64,000 bases of DNA from Pedobacter cryoconitis (lineage in GTDB: Bacteria > Bacteroidota > Bacteroidia > Sphingobacteriales > Sphingobacteriaceae). This document shows, piece after piece, positions 1-9,809 of the stretch. The notes beneath the pieces are model-generated. The model saw only the letters and a list, made by a program, of their open reading frames with translations. It was not told where the DNA came from and searched no databases. The translations under genes and the position numbers were made by a program. The DNA lies in NCBI RefSeq assembly GCF_001590605.1, contig NZ_CP014504.1, forward strand, positions 1,798,001 through 1,862,000, read 5' to 3'. Position 1 is the first letter of the stretch. Every line of letters begins with the position of its first letter.

Positions 1-506
1 TTGACAGCCGCATCAGCTATCTGTTTTTTAAGCTGACTGACCTGATTTTCAGCATCTGTATAGTTTTGACGTATTTCATTTACCTTCTCCCGGGTCGCTG
101 CCTGTCCTTCCAGTAATTCTGTGTACGTCTGTAGATCGTGGCGTAGTTTGGTTGCATTAGACTGTGCTTTTTGCAGATCAAGCTGTATCAACTTGGTATC
201 CATAACTGCAAGGATCTGTCCTTCATTTACATAATCACCCAGATTGAACCTAAGCTGTATCATTGTTCCGCCAACAGTTGAAAGCACTTTAGCCTCCTTA
301 AATGGTGCAAGACTTCCTGTTTTTATCAAGTTGATTTCCTGTAGTTGTTCCTTAACCGTAGCAACTTTTACAGGTATCTTTACTACAGCATTATCCTCCT
401 TTGGATTTTCCTTTGCATTGAGCTTGCTTTTATTTGCAGCGAGCTTAAAAATAATAAGTCCGATACTGACCACGACGATCAGAATTATGATATGTTTACG
501 TTTCAT
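1..506 (-). CDS. RND efflux periplasmic adaptor (HlyD/MFP family), 3' part outside window
   Basis: Reading the minus strand from an ATG at 506 gives about 168 residues with no stop before the window edge, so the C-terminal part is missing. The start has a short basic stretch then a hydrophobic anchor (about residues 5-22). A lipoyl-like half follows (GSLAPFKEAKVLSTVGG, then LRFNLGDYVNEGQILAVMD), then an alpha-helical hairpin (about 105-168). This is the membrane fusion protein that joins an inner-membrane pump to TolC. It lies 71 bp downstream of the TolC gene in the same direction, so they are probably one operon, with the pump expected beyond the left edge. The substrate is unknown. Confidence 0.88.
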   Translation of the reverse strand, partial: MKRKHIIILIVVVSIGLIIFKLAANKSKLNAKENPKEDNAVVKIPVKVATVKEQLQEINLIKTGSLAPFKEAKVLSTVGGTMIQLRFNLGDYVNEGQILAVMDTKLIQLDLQKAQSNATKLRHDLQTYTELLEGQAATREKVNEIRQNYTDAENQVSQLKKQIADAAV

Positions 507-577
507 CTAGTTATCTATTGTTTTTTTTTTGTAAGATGGAGCCTTTGGTGGTTAAAAGAATTATTGGCCCTGCGTGC

Positions 578-1912
578 TTAAAGTGAGGTGTAAAATGTTT
601 TAAGACTACCTGCCGCTTTTTCCAGGTCTAATCTGGCCTGCAGGAAACTATAAAGAGAATTGAGGTAATTATTTTGCGCTTCTTTAATTGAGTTTTGTGT
701 ATTTAGCCACTCCGTTAAATTTTCAACACCTTTTTTATATTGCAAATCAGTTATCTTGAATACAGATTGTACCAGATCAATATTCCTCCGGTCACTTTCC
801 AGACTGCTCTTAGCCTTAAACATTTTAGTCTTGGCATTCTGATATTCCATTTCATATTTACCTTCGTCTAATTTCATATTTTCTACAGCATTCAGGCTTT
901 TATACTTCGCCTGATTGTACTGCGCATTGCGCTTAAAGAAATCGAACAACGGAATGCTTAGTTTAATCCCGATAACAGCATATGGACTTAAATCTTTAAA
1001 GGCCGGGCCGATCGTATTACCAAATCCAACTGCACCATACCTGGCATATCCACTAAGTTTAGGAAGCGCTCCTGCCTTGATCCTCTTTTGGTCTATCTCC
1101 AAAAGTTTAGCATTCACCTGGGAAAGCTGATAATCTGTCCTTTTGTCCGCTAAAAAGCCTTTACTGTCCAAATCCGGACGTACTACAGCACTCAGGCCTT
1201 CTACGGAAGGGTTTTCCACCTGTAACTGATCCGTCATCGGATAGCCCATTTCGTACTTAAGCTGATTTTCGGCAAGGGTCAGGTTACTTTCTGCCACGCG
1301 GATCTGAGAAACTGCGTTATTATAATCAACGGTAACCTTATCCAGATCTTTTTTAAGGGTCACCCCCTTTTTTACCTGTAATGCAGAAATATCGATCTGC
1401 TTTTGGTAAGTCTCTAAATTTTCACGCAGCAACCGCAATTGCTCCCTGTATACAATGATTTGATAATAGGCATTACCAATATTATAAATGATAGTTTCCT
1501 GGCTCCTGACGATATTCAGACCCGCTTGTTCTTTCGCATACTGATTAGCTTTTAAGCCATTTAACAGCGACTGATCATAAATTGTCTGATCGAGCTGGGC
1601 CAGACCATTGCTATTGAATTTCTGACTAAAAGCTACACGAATATCCGTTGGGCCGAATACACCGGCTGGAATAACAGATTCCTGAACCTTTAGATTGTCT
1701 TCTAAAGTTGCTGAGACGCTAATTTTAGGTAAATAATCGGAAAGCGCCTCTTTGGCTTTCGCATCAGCAGCTTTCTTTTCGTTCTCATAAACAGCAGTAT
1801 TGCGGTTATGCTCCAGCCCATAATCGATGCATTCTTTCAGGTCCCATTTCTGTTGTGCAAATACATGGAGATGCAGCAAGCACATCACTGCCAATATTAT
1901 TTTTTTTTTCAT
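578..1912 (-). CDS. TolC family outer membrane efflux protein
   Basis: A 444-residue protein with a signal peptide (MKKKIILAVMCLLHLHVFAQ) followed by WDLKECIDYGLEHN, the usual start of Bacteroidota TolC-type outer membrane factors. Two repeated long helical halves follow (LxxAxNQLKYEMG near the middle, and a C-terminal YxxAxxxLExAxG-like end). Length is normal for the family. It forms the outer-membrane channel of a tripartite exporter. It is the first gene of the operon with the adaptor at 1-506. A good -7 promoter element and a candidate operator lie just upstream. The transported compound cannot be told from sequence. Confidence 0.92.
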   Translation of the reverse strand: MKKKIILAVMCLLHLHVFAQQKWDLKECIDYGLEHNRNTAVYENEKKAADAKAKEALSDYLPKISVSATLEDNLKVQESVIPAGVFGPTDIRVAFSQKFNSNGLAQLDQTIYDQSLLNGLKANQYAKEQAGLNIVRSQETIIYNIGNAYYQIIVYREQLRLLRENLETYQKQIDISALQVKKGVTLKKDLDKVTVDYNNAVSQIRVAESNLTLAENQLKYEMGYPMTDQLQVENPSVEGLSAVVRPDLDSKGFLADKRTDYQLSQVNAKLLEIDQKRIKAGALPKLSGYARYGAVGFGNTIGPAFKDLSPYAVIGIKLSIPLFDFFKRNAQYNQAKYKSLNAVENMKLDEGKYEMEYQNAKTKMFKAKSSLESDRRNIDLVQSVFKITDLQYKKGVENLTEWLNTQNSIKEAQNNYLNSLYSFLQARLDLEKAAGSLKTFYTSL

Positions 1913-1971
1913 ATCCTGCTTAAAAGCGCTTTTACCTAACCTAAAAGGGCTTGGCGGACGCTATTTTTATG

Positions 1972-1997
1972 CAAAGCTATACGGATTTAGTGTCCGT
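1972..1997 (-). promoter_or_regulatory. Promoter with overlapping inverted repeat for the efflux operon
   Basis: On the minus strand TAGCTTTG (1979-1972) is an exact match to the Bacteroidota -7 consensus TAnnTTTG, 60 bp upstream of the TolC start. Immediately upstream lies the interrupted palindrome ACGGA-N7-TCCGT (1981-1997), and another ACGGAC half-site is at 2019-2024. An inverted repeat next to the -7 element is the usual place for a repressor such as a TetR-type protein. The regulator is not identified. The remnant AraC gene next door is one candidate. Confidence 0.5.
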
Positions 1998-2100
1998 ATT
2001 TTGATCTTTGACCATGAAACGGACAAAATGAACAGTGAAATGAACAAAATGGAAAACAGGGCAAACCATACAACTTTGTTATATAGATATCATAACTCAT

Positions 2101-2381
2101 GGAAATCCTTTAGATAACGGATACTTCAGCAAGAACTACAACATAAAGCTTTCACCTGGTTATTTAAGTAACCTGTTAAAAGTGGAAAGCGGAGAAACCG
2201 CATTAGAACACATTCATATTACCTGGTTTCCGAAGCAAAAAACCTGTTGATTAGTAAAAATGAAAACATATCTGAAATTGCTTATGCCCTGGGTTTTGAA
2301 AATTTATCTTATTTTTCAAGATTATTTAAAAAAGAAGCTGGCGTTAGTCCAAATAGCTTTAAAAAACAAATGACCAATTAG
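2101..2381 (+). pseudogene. Remnant of an AraC family regulator (C-terminal HTH only, frameshifted)
   Basis: Two reading frames together encode the end of an AraC/XylS DNA-binding domain. Frame one (2113-2222) reads LSPGYLSNLLKVESGETALEHIHI, the first helix-turn-helix. From 2223 the next frame reads LVSEAKNLLISKNENISEIA, then YALGFENLSYFSRLFKKEAG and VSPNSFKKQ, ending in TAG at 2381. One base is missing at about 2221-2222. The N-terminal sensory domain and most of the first HTH are absent. It faces the efflux operon, so it may once have controlled it. This is a decayed gene rather than a functional protein. Confidence 0.75.
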
Positions 2382-2765
2382 ATGACAGGAACAGATTTCG
2401 CCAACAGATTACTGAATAATATACAAACATCTTTAGCCTTAAGATCCCGCATACCTTATCTTGATATGTTAAGAGAACTAAAACAAGGTGGGATGTCCAT
2501 ATCTGCTGATACTTTAAATACATCCTCAAACTTTGGAAGTTTTGACCGCGCCTTAAAAGAAGTCCTGACTCTACTCCATAGCAGTCACAGTGATTTAATA
2601 GCACCACCTGATGTTTTACCCTTACCCCTGACACAAATCCATCAGAACCTGGCTGATCACCTCAACCTGTTAAGTGAAATACTTCAGAACTTTATAGCGG
2701 ATAAAGAATCAGATTCCTGGCTTCTTTTTGATAAATTAGAAACGATTAACCTCGCGTCAGTTTAA
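2382..2765 (+). CDS. Hypothetical protein, 127 aa
   Basis: The ATG follows directly after the stop codon of the AraC remnant, so it probably shared that transcript. The protein is soluble, leucine-rich and mostly helical, with no signal peptide, no membrane segment and no motif I recognise. Composition is protein-like, and the antisense alternative (2359-2634) is less convincing. It ends before a terminator-like hairpin shared with the convergent treY-malQ gene. It could be a real small gene left beside a decayed regulator, or a chance ORF. Confidence 0.4.
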   Translation: MTGTDFANRLLNNIQTSLALRSRIPYLDMLRELKQGGMSISADTLNTSSNFGSFDRALKEVLTLLHSSHSDLIAPPDVLPLPLTQIHQNLADHLNLLSEILQNFIADKESDSWLLFDKLETINLASV

Positions 2766-2811
2766 CAACCACGGACAATCATACCACAAAAAGACATGAT
2801 TTAAAGCAAAG

Positions 2812-2852
2812 CTGCTTTGGAATAGCTACCATTAACCAGCATTCCAAAGCAG
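2812..2852. terminator. Hairpin between convergent genes
   Basis: A 12-bp perfect stem (CTGCTTTGGAAT with ATTCCAAAGCAG) is extended by GCT/AGC across one bulged base. It sits between the 127-aa ORF and the 3' end of the treY-malQ fusion. There is no long T-tract, so termination strength is uncertain. Confidence 0.5.
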
Positions 2853-2868
2853 TTCCATTCATTCCATA

Positions 2869-5800
2869 TTACGAACGGCCATACAGCTGAACTAAATCAC
2901 GTAAATAAACACCTATAGCATCATTTAACTCTTTTGATTTAACACGCCATACCCAATTTCGCTTAATCGATGCAGGAACATTCATCCTTGCTTTTGCCCC
3001 TTTGTTCAAAATATCCTGCAGGGGAACAATTACTACCTTAGCTGTTGATGCATAAGCTAACCTGATCAATACCTGTGCGATGTTTCTTTTAGAAACCTTT
3101 ATACCTGTATAACTGTCAATTCTTGACCTGTCACCGTGACTAATATCTTTCGCATACCAGTTTCTGGTGGTATTGTTATCATGAGTTCCCGTATAAACCA
3201 GGCAATTTACCGAAGTAAAATTATGAGGTGCATGAACGGACGCCGGACTATCTTCTCCAAAAGCAAACTGTAAGACCTTCATACCAGGCAGCTGATAGTG
3301 ATCACGAAGCGCTGTTACTTCAGCATCAATTTCTCCCAAATCCTCTGCAATAAATGGGATAGTTCCGAAATGGGCTTCTAAAACATCGAAAACCTGGCTT
3401 CCCGGCCCCTGTTTCCAGTTGCCAAACTTTGCAGAACTACTGTCTGCAGGAACTTCCCAATAAGATGAAAAAGCGCGGAAATGATCCAAACGGATTAAAT
3501 CATATAACTCAATATTTCTTTTTATTCGTTGAACCCACCATTCATAATTGGATTTTTTCATCGCTTTCCAATTGTAAACCGGCATTCCCCAAAGCTGTCC
3601 ATCAGCATTAAAATAATCTGGCGGAACTCCTGCAATTGCCTTCATCTCTCCTGAAGGACTGATTTCAAATAGCTCCTGGTTTGCCCATACATCACAAGAA
3701 TCCAGTGCAGCATAAAACGGCAGGTCGCCAATCAACTTTATATTCAGGTTAACCGCTTGCGCCTTCAACTCATTCCACTGCTTGAAAAATATAAATTGAT
3801 ACCATTTAACCTCATTTATTGCATCTTCATGCTGTTCTCTAACTTTCGATAAGGCCGTCAATTCCCTGTCCTTCAGTTCTTTTTGCCATTCATACCACGG
3901 CTTGTTATCATTTAAAGTCTTTAAGACTTCATACAATGCATAATCTTCCAGCCAGTAAGCCTCATTGGAAGAAAAGTCTGAAAATGCCTGATCCTTCCCA
4001 TTGGATTTTTGTTTGAACCGTTGATAAGCCAAGCTTAACATAAGCTTTTTTTCCTGAACAGCCGAAGTAAAATTGACTTTTCTTTTCACCTTTCGATGTT
4101 TGGCTTTTATAACGTCAGGCTCCAGAAACCCATCTTTGATCAAAAGTTCAGGACTAATTAAAACAGGGTTCGCAGCCATGACCGAACCGGATGCATATGG
4201 AGAATAAGCTTGTGTATCCAAAAGAGGGTTTAAAGGTAATATCTGCCAGTATTTTTGACCCGAGGAAGCCAGAAAATCCATAAAATTAAAAGCTTCAGGC
4301 CCCATGTCACCTATCCCAAATGCAGAAGGAAGAGATGTAATATGCATCAAAATCCCAGCTCCCCTTTCCTGATGTTCAACTTTTTGATGCAGCACTCCAA
4401 ACGGTACCGATTTAAAAATATCCTGTAATACAAGTACACTATTCTCCGCTTTACAAGACTGATTTTCAATTAAATCCAGGTAAACTGAAGGAGCCCCTGC
4501 AGGTAAAACAACCTGAGTATCCCCTAACTCGAAATGTAAATTATTCTGCGCATTCAAAAGCGCTGCAACATTTACAGGTACCACAAATATTGCCCAATCT
4601 GTTTTATACCTGCGGGCAAAAGCTATAAAATCAGCTGCATGCAGGCCAGTAACTTTTAGCGGGATATATAATCCAATCCTGAATAATTCAGCATATGCTG
4701 CCCTGAACTTTAACAGTTTCTGCAAAATCAGCAATTTAATTTCTCCTGCCGAGCTTTCCTGCCACAATAATTTGATATGGAATGATTTCTTCAAAAAGTC
4801 ATCCATATACTGCACACGTAATGCATAATCTACAGGCCTTCGGTTATCAGGATCTACCATACTAAAATCCCAAAGCTCAGTTCCCTGATAAGTATCAGGA
4901 ATCCCTGGAACCCCATGTTTAAGAATTAAAGAGGACAGCGATTTTACCATACCCAGATGTGCCAGCCTTCGGAAAAAATCGCTGAAGACAGTCCAGAATT
5001 CACGTTTAGTATCCAATATCCTTTTCACAAAAGCGCTGGTTGCAGCTTCATAATCCATGTCCGGATTTTCCCACCCGGACTTCTCTTTAGCCTCCCGCAA
5101 TGCTTTTTCAATATAGTCAAGGAATCTCTTTTGATAAACCTCACTATCTTCGCGCTCATCATAAGTCGACACTAAGGTCTGATAAATAAAATAAGTATCA
5201 TTTTCATCAGGAGAAGCTCCATCCGTGGCATTTAATACGTTCCACTCTTTCACCTGTTGTAACCATTCTCCTTTGAGATCAGTCAGGATACTCAGCCTGG
5301 CCCTCGCATCTTCGCCACGTTTGGTATCATGTGTAGCCGTCGAATTCATAGTTAACGGCCAATTTTCACCCCTGTTCAAAATAGCCTCATGGAAATCAGA
5401 GGCCTTTAGTCCGAAAACTGCCGGAGAATCTCCAACTTCATTATTTCCGATATGCCTGTTATAAGTATACATTAAAGTATCTTCCACACCTTTTGCCATT
5501 AACGGCCCGGAGAACTGCATCAACCTTTGATAAAAAGATATATGCTCATAAAGCAATGCTTTTTTTATGAATTGGACCGGCTTTACTAGTTCTTTATCTT
5601 TTTCTAATGCTGCAAACAACTTTTCCATAGCCTCCATTTCTTGTGGAGGCAGCGGATAAGCATTTCCATAAAACCGGTAAACCGGGCATAGAATTAAAAG
5701 CTCGGAGATAATGTGCTTAAATACCCCAAAATCGCCAATGGCCATCCGTTCTGGTCCTTCAGGTATAATATTCAGCAAAAGCTGGTAGAGATTTTCAAGC

Positions 5801-6831
5801 TCCCCCTGCATAGCAGTACTTAGAATTTTACGTTTTTTTTCCAGGATCTGTTCTTCAACAGACTGATGGTCATCGGTCAGGTTTTCATAAAAATTGTTAA
5901 ACTTCTTTTCCGACTGCTCATTGGTATACAGCTGATTGGCTAACCCGAGATAATCGTATCCTGTAGTTCCTTGTATTGGCCATTCCGCAGGTAAAATCTC
6001 TCCAGGTTCTAAAATTTTCTCCGCAACGATATAAACATCCTTCCCACAAAGCGCTCTTAAATTTTCCAGGTATTGCTTGGGATCAAAAAGCCCGTCAATG
6101 TGGTCAATTCTCAATCCCTGAAATATTTTCTGGTCTACAAGTTCCTTAATCAGCACATGGAAATCGTCAAAAGTAATCTTCGACTGCATATTCAGACAAA
6201 TCAAACTATTTACCGTAAAAAAGCGGCGATAGTTCATTCGTTCATTACTTTCCTGATAAGAACACAACCGGTAAAACTGCTGCCCGGTTATCTCCAGGAT
6301 CGAACCTTTCAGGTCGGTCCCCTTTCTCAATGGCCAGTAACTCTCGTGATATTTTAAAAACCATTCCCCTTTTTGCGCTACGAGTGAAAGATTTTTATTG
6401 GCAATCTCTTCCTCCAGTGCAGCGCCCAGGAAAGGAGCCATTAATGGTTCTTTTGCTAAATCCTGTGAGATGATATCAAAATGATTTCTATATTTTGATT
6501 TCTCCCCTTTCTTTAACACATCCATTAGCCACGGATTCCGAAAATCATAAGCCATATGATTGGGTACAATATCTTGTATCCAGCCCATTTTTACAGCAGC
6601 CAGCTCTTTAGCGATCAATTTAAGTTCAGCTAAGGAACCAATCTCCGGGTTAATCTGTATTGGATTTAAACCATCATAACCATGCATGCTACCAGGAACA
6701 GCAGTAAAAATTGGCGAAGCATAAATTGTCTTTACACCTAATTGATGTACATAAGGGATCAATTTACGAAAATCATTAAAAGTAAAATCCGCATGAAATT
6801 GAATGCGGTAAGTCGAGATCGGATTAAACAT
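2869..6831 (-). CDS. treY-malQ: Fused maltooligosyltrehalose synthase (TreY) and 4-alpha-glucanotransferase (MalQ)
   Basis: A 1320-residue cytoplasmic protein. Residues 1 to about 820 are TreY (GH13): TYRIQFHADFTFNDF, HGYDG, the nucleophile in GLRIDHIDGL (about 242), acid/base in VYIVAEKIL, and TATHDTKRGEDAR. Residues from about 825 to the end are MalQ (GH77): GILMHITSLPS, YSPYASGS, nucleophile in LIRLDHFRAF (about 1113), PFIAEDLGE and YTGTHDNNT. All catalytic acids are present in both halves. TreY turns the reducing end of maltooligosaccharides into a trehalosyl unit, and MalQ disproportionates glucans, probably recycling chains for TreY. It overlaps the upstream treZ by 8 bp. Separate enzymes are the more common arrangement. 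Confidence 0.93.
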   Translation of the reverse strand: MFNPISTYRIQFHADFTFNDFRKLIPYVHQLGVKTIYASPIFTAVPGSMHGYDGLNPIQINPEIGSLAELKLIAKELAAVKMGWIQDIVPNHMAYDFRNPWLMDVLKKGEKSKYRNHFDIISQDLAKEPLMAPFLGAALEEEIANKNLSLVAQKGEWFLKYHESYWPLRKGTDLKGSILEITGQQFYRLCSYQESNERMNYRRFFTVNSLICLNMQSKITFDDFHVLIKELVDQKIFQGLRIDHIDGLFDPKQYLENLRALCGKDVYIVAEKILEPGEILPAEWPIQGTTGYDYLGLANQLYTNEQSEKKFNNFYENLTDDHQSVEEQILEKKRKILSTAMQGELENLYQLLLNIIPEGPERMAIGDFGVFKHIISELLILCPVYRFYGNAYPLPPQEMEAMEKLFAALEKDKELVKPVQFIKKALLYEHISFYQRLMQFSGPLMAKGVEDTLMYTYNRHIGNNEVGDSPAVFGLKASDFHEAILNRGENWPLTMNSTATHDTKRGEDARARLSILTDLKGEWLQQVKEWNVLNATDGASPDENDTYFIYQTLVSTYDEREDSEVYQKRFLDYIEKALREAKEKSGWENPDMDYEAATSAFVKRILDTKREFWTVFSDFFRRLAHLGMVKSLSSLILKHGVPGIPDTYQGTELWDFSMVDPDNRRPVDYALRVQYMDDFLKKSFHIKLLWQESSAGEIKLLILQKLLKFRAAYAELFRIGLYIPLKVTGLHAADFIAFARRYKTDWAIFVVPVNVAALLNAQNNLHFELGDTQVVLPAGAPSVYLDLIENQSCKAENSVLVLQDIFKSVPFGVLHQKVEHQERGAGILMHITSLPSAFGIGDMGPEAFNFMDFLASSGQKYWQILPLNPLLDTQAYSPYASGSVMAANPVLISPELLIKDGFLEPDVIKAKHRKVKRKVNFTSAVQEKKLMLSLAYQRFKQKSNGKDQAFSDFSSNEAYWLEDYALYEVLKTLNDNKPWYEWQKELKDRELTALSKVREQHEDAINEVKWYQFIFFKQWNELKAQAVNLNIKLIGDLPFYAALDSCDVWANQELFEISPSGEMKAIAGVPPDYFNADGQLWGMPVYNWKAMKKSNYEWWVQRIKRNIELYDLIRLDHFRAFSSYWEVPADSSSAKFGNWKQGPGSQVFDVLEAHFGTIPFIAEDLGEIDAEVTALRDHYQLPGMKVLQFAFGEDSPASVHAPHNFTSVNCLVYTGTHDNNTTRNWYAKDISHGDRSRIDSYTGIKVSKRNIAQVLIRLAYASTAKVVIVPLQDILNKGAKARMNVPASIKRNWVWRVKSKELNDAIGVYLRDLVQLYGRS

Positions 6832-8650
6832 ATTTAGCGGAATAAGCTATAAAAGATTCTGATTGTACACTAATTTGCCCGGTAAGACCAGTTGTGGAAG
6901 GTTCGCCTGGACCATGCCATATTGAGGATGCAGAGTTGACCAGCTCTGTTGAAATACTGAGATGAGCTGGAATATCCAGCACTAGCTGTTCAGTTGAAAA
7001 ATTAAGCACACACCAAATGAGCTGTGTTGGATCAGCGCATTTTCTTTCCAGCAACAAAGAATTTTGTGCCTCCAGAATACTGACCCCAGGAGCTTCATGC
7101 GAAGTAAAGCTGAAGTATTTTTTACGCAGCGCAATCAACTGCTGATAATAGCGGAAAATACAGGCATGCTGATGCTCGCCAATCAATTCCCAGTTTAACC
7201 GGGATTGATTAAAAGTTGCCTCATCTTGTGGATCAGGTGTTTTTCCCTGATCAAACATCGCTGCAAACTCCTTTGCTCTGCCATTCCTGACCTGCATGAT
7301 CAGCGCTGGATCTGAATGGTCAACGAAATAAAGAAATGGATTAGTCTCTCCCCATTCCTCCCCCATGAATAATAAAGGTAAAAACGGAGAAAACAGTACA
7401 GCACCGGCCATTAGTTTACACATTTCAAAGCTAAACAGCTTACTGGTACGTTCCCCCAGCATCCTGTTACCAATCTGATCATGGTTCTGAGAAAAGACCA
7501 CAAACTGATCATTAGTCTTCCCAAATGCCTTACGTCCAAATGTTTTTTCACGCACCACGGAGTACATACCAGTATAAACATAAGCGTCTTTATAAGACTT
7601 GGCAAGCTGTTGTATACCAGAAAAGTCTTCGTAATATCCCCTGGCAGGTTCACCAGCAGTTACCCGTAAAGCATGATGAAATTCATCCACCCACTGTGCA
7701 TCCATTCCCAATCCATTCTCACCAATCGCAGTAATATACCGGGGATCATTCAAATCACATTCAGCGATCAGGTAATGTTTGCGCCCGGTCTTCTCCAGCA
7801 ATAAACTTGTATGGCATCTGATTTCTTCCAGAATATGCAGCGCACCAAAATCTTTAATGGCATGAACGGCATCAAGCCTGACAGCATCAATGTGAAAATC
7901 ACGAAACCACATCAGTACATTTTCTATAAAGTAATTCCTGACACCATCACTCCCCTGGTCATCAAAATTGATGGCATTGCCCCAGGGTGTTTTATATTTA
8001 TCCGTAAAATACGGCCCGAAAGCACTTAGATAATTTCCTTCAGGGCCTATATGGTTATAAACCACATCTAAAACAACTGCAAGCCCTTTCTGATGACATA
8101 TATTGACCAATTCCTGCAAACCGGCTGCACCTCCATAAGACTCCTGCACTGAAAAAGGGAAAACACCATCATATCCCCAATTCCGCTTTCCCGGAAATGA
8201 AGCGACAGGCATCAGCTCAATCGCTGTAATTCCCAGTGCTATTAAGTGATCCAGACGGTTTATTATTCCTTTGAAAGTACCCTCATGACTAAAAGCAGCA
8301 GTATGTATTTCATAAAAAATATAGTCGTGTAAAGGGATGTTTTCCCAGGAAGAGTCTGACCAGTTATAAGCCGTATTTATGGCCTGAGAACCACCATGTA
8401 CGCCATCAGGCTGGGCTAAAGATGCAGGATCAGCCAAACGTTGTTCTTTATCTATTATAAACCAGTATACATCGCCAGGCTGGATCAATGCTGTACAAAG
8501 TGACCAGTATCCAGCCAGGTCAGGTTTAAGCTCCAGCACCAATGTTCCGGTAGCTATGGAAACCTGAGTTGCATCAGGTGCCCAAACATTAACTACTGCC
8601 TCATTATGCGCATTGAAATTTACACCGATGCCTCTTTTTAATATATCCAT
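6824..8650 (-). CDS. treZ: Malto-oligosyltrehalose trehalohydrolase (TreZ)
   Basis: A 608-residue GH13 enzyme that releases trehalose from maltooligosyltrehalose. An N-terminal beta-domain (VNVWAPDATQVSIAT) precedes the catalytic barrel: ELMPVASFPGKRNWGYDG, LDVVYNH, the nucleophile in DAVRLDAVHAIKD (about 257), acid/base in HYLIAECDLND, and FSQNHDQIGNR. The combination DAVRLDAVH with AECDLND separates it from branching enzyme. It is the first gene of a two-gene operon with the TreY-MalQ fusion, overlapping by 8 bp, so the pair completes the TreYZ trehalose route. No treX/glgX is present in the window. Confidence 0.94.
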   Translation of the reverse strand: MDILKRGIGVNFNAHNEAVVNVWAPDATQVSIATGTLVLELKPDLAGYWSLCTALIQPGDVYWFIIDKEQRLADPASLAQPDGVHGGSQAINTAYNWSDSSWENIPLHDYIFYEIHTAAFSHEGTFKGIINRLDHLIALGITAIELMPVASFPGKRNWGYDGVFPFSVQESYGGAAGLQELVNICHQKGLAVVLDVVYNHIGPEGNYLSAFGPYFTDKYKTPWGNAINFDDQGSDGVRNYFIENVLMWFRDFHIDAVRLDAVHAIKDFGALHILEEIRCHTSLLLEKTGRKHYLIAECDLNDPRYITAIGENGLGMDAQWVDEFHHALRVTAGEPARGYYEDFSGIQQLAKSYKDAYVYTGMYSVVREKTFGRKAFGKTNDQFVVFSQNHDQIGNRMLGERTSKLFSFEMCKLMAGAVLFSPFLPLLFMGEEWGETNPFLYFVDHSDPALIMQVRNGRAKEFAAMFDQGKTPDPQDEATFNQSRLNWELIGEHQHACIFRYYQQLIALRKKYFSFTSHEAPGVSILEAQNSLLLERKCADPTQLIWCVLNFSTEQLVLDIPAHLSISTELVNSASSIWHGPGEPSTTGLTGQISVQSESFIAYSAKYV

Positions 8651-8855
8651 AAACAGTTAATTTCCCTATTTTAATTAATTTAAGAACACCATGTCCTAAA
8701 AAGAGTTTTAAGATTTTAATGCAGATTTTGCTAATAGGTTTAATTGATGGAGCCCGTATCTGCCCGGCTCCCGGACGATTTCGCCAGCGTGCCAGTTTTC
8801 CCCTTTCATAAACCTGGCGTTTAGGTAGATTTAGGTAGTAATAAAAAATTAAACC

Positions 8856-9806
8856 ATGAATAAACCCCTTTATAAACGAAAAACAGTACGTGTATCAGCT
8901 GTTCTGCTCCTCTGTTTTGGTATCCTGCAACTTTACAGGCCTGAATTAAAAAAACAACCTGTAACCGCAGATTTTAACGGGCCCGAAAATGTAAAGGCGA
9001 TCTTAAAAGCAGCTTGTTATGACTGTCATTCCAATGAACCTGATTTGAAATGGTTTGATCATCTTCAACCGGCTTATAGTATTGCGCTTGCGGATAGCGA
9101 AGAGGGTAAAGCGGGTCTTAACTTTTCCGAATGGGGCAACATGGCACCAGGTGACCAGAAAGCCAAGCTATTTGAAATTCTTAACCAGATCACTACCGGA
9201 AGCATGCCATTGAAAAGCTACCAGGTGTTGCATCGTTCAGCCAACCTGAATCCAGCTGAGATAGCCATCGTCAAAAACTATGTTGCAGGTATGATTAAAG
9301 ACCATCCCGCAGACACCGCCCTGGTCAATGCAGCCACTAAACAATTCAACAATTGGAATGCGCAAAACCTTAAAGCAGATAAATTACCAGAAACCTTAAC
9401 AGGTGTTCCCTATCTGCCCGACTATAAAAACTGGCAGGTGGTAAGTACAACAGACCGGATGGACAATAACACTATCCGGGTGGTCTTTGGAAACCCTATT
9501 GCAATCAAAGCAATAGCTGAGCATCATATTAACCCATGGCCAGAAGGAACTATTTTTGCTAAAGTTGCGTGGGATAAACTACTGAATGCCGATGGAAATG
9601 TTAAAACCGGAGCATTCAAGCAAGTGGAGTATATGATTAAAGACAGCGAGAAATATAAGCGTACAAAAGGCTGGGGCTGGGCAAGATTCAAAACCATGAA
9701 ACTGCTGCCTTATGGTAAAAACATAGGCTATGCAACAGAATGCGTCAACTGCCACCGTCCTTTATCTAATAATGATTTTGTATTCACCCTTCCAGTTAAA
9801 CATTAA
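8856..9806 (+). CDS. Haem-binding domain / cytochrome P460-type protein with two CxxCH motifs
   Basis: A 316-residue exported protein. A short hydrophobic N-terminal segment (AVLLLCFGILQLY) is followed by a haem-binding domain with CYDCH at about residue 54 and the trait NxxxGxMPLKSYxxLH. The C-terminal part has GWGWARFKTM and a second haem site, CVNCH (about 295), of the cytochrome P460 kind. It probably works in the periplasm in electron transfer or redox sensing. It is the first gene of a tight plus-strand operon with a lipoprotein (3-bp gap) and a LytS/LytTR pair. The exact substrate is unknown. Confidence 0.82.
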   Translation: MNKPLYKRKTVRVSAVLLLCFGILQLYRPELKKQPVTADFNGPENVKAILKAACYDCHSNEPDLKWFDHLQPAYSIALADSEEGKAGLNFSEWGNMAPGDQKAKLFEILNQITTGSMPLKSYQVLHRSANLNPAEIAIVKNYVAGMIKDHPADTALVNAATKQFNNWNAQNLKADKLPETLTGVPYLPDYKNWQVVSTTDRMDNNTIRVVFGNPIAIKAIAEHHINPWPEGTIFAKVAWDKLLNADGNVKTGAFKQVEYMIKDSEKYKRTKGWGWARFKTMKLLPYGKNIGYATECVNCHRPLSNNDFVFTLPVKH

Positions 9807-9809
9807 ACT

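Noticed and set aside
1827..2117. 96-aa plus-strand ORF across the tolC start
   Set aside because: Overlaps the 5' end of tolC and its promoter; no protein-like pattern.
7411..7734. ORFs on both strands inside treZ
   Set aside because: They lie wholly within a well-supported GH13 enzyme and show no recognisable protein features.
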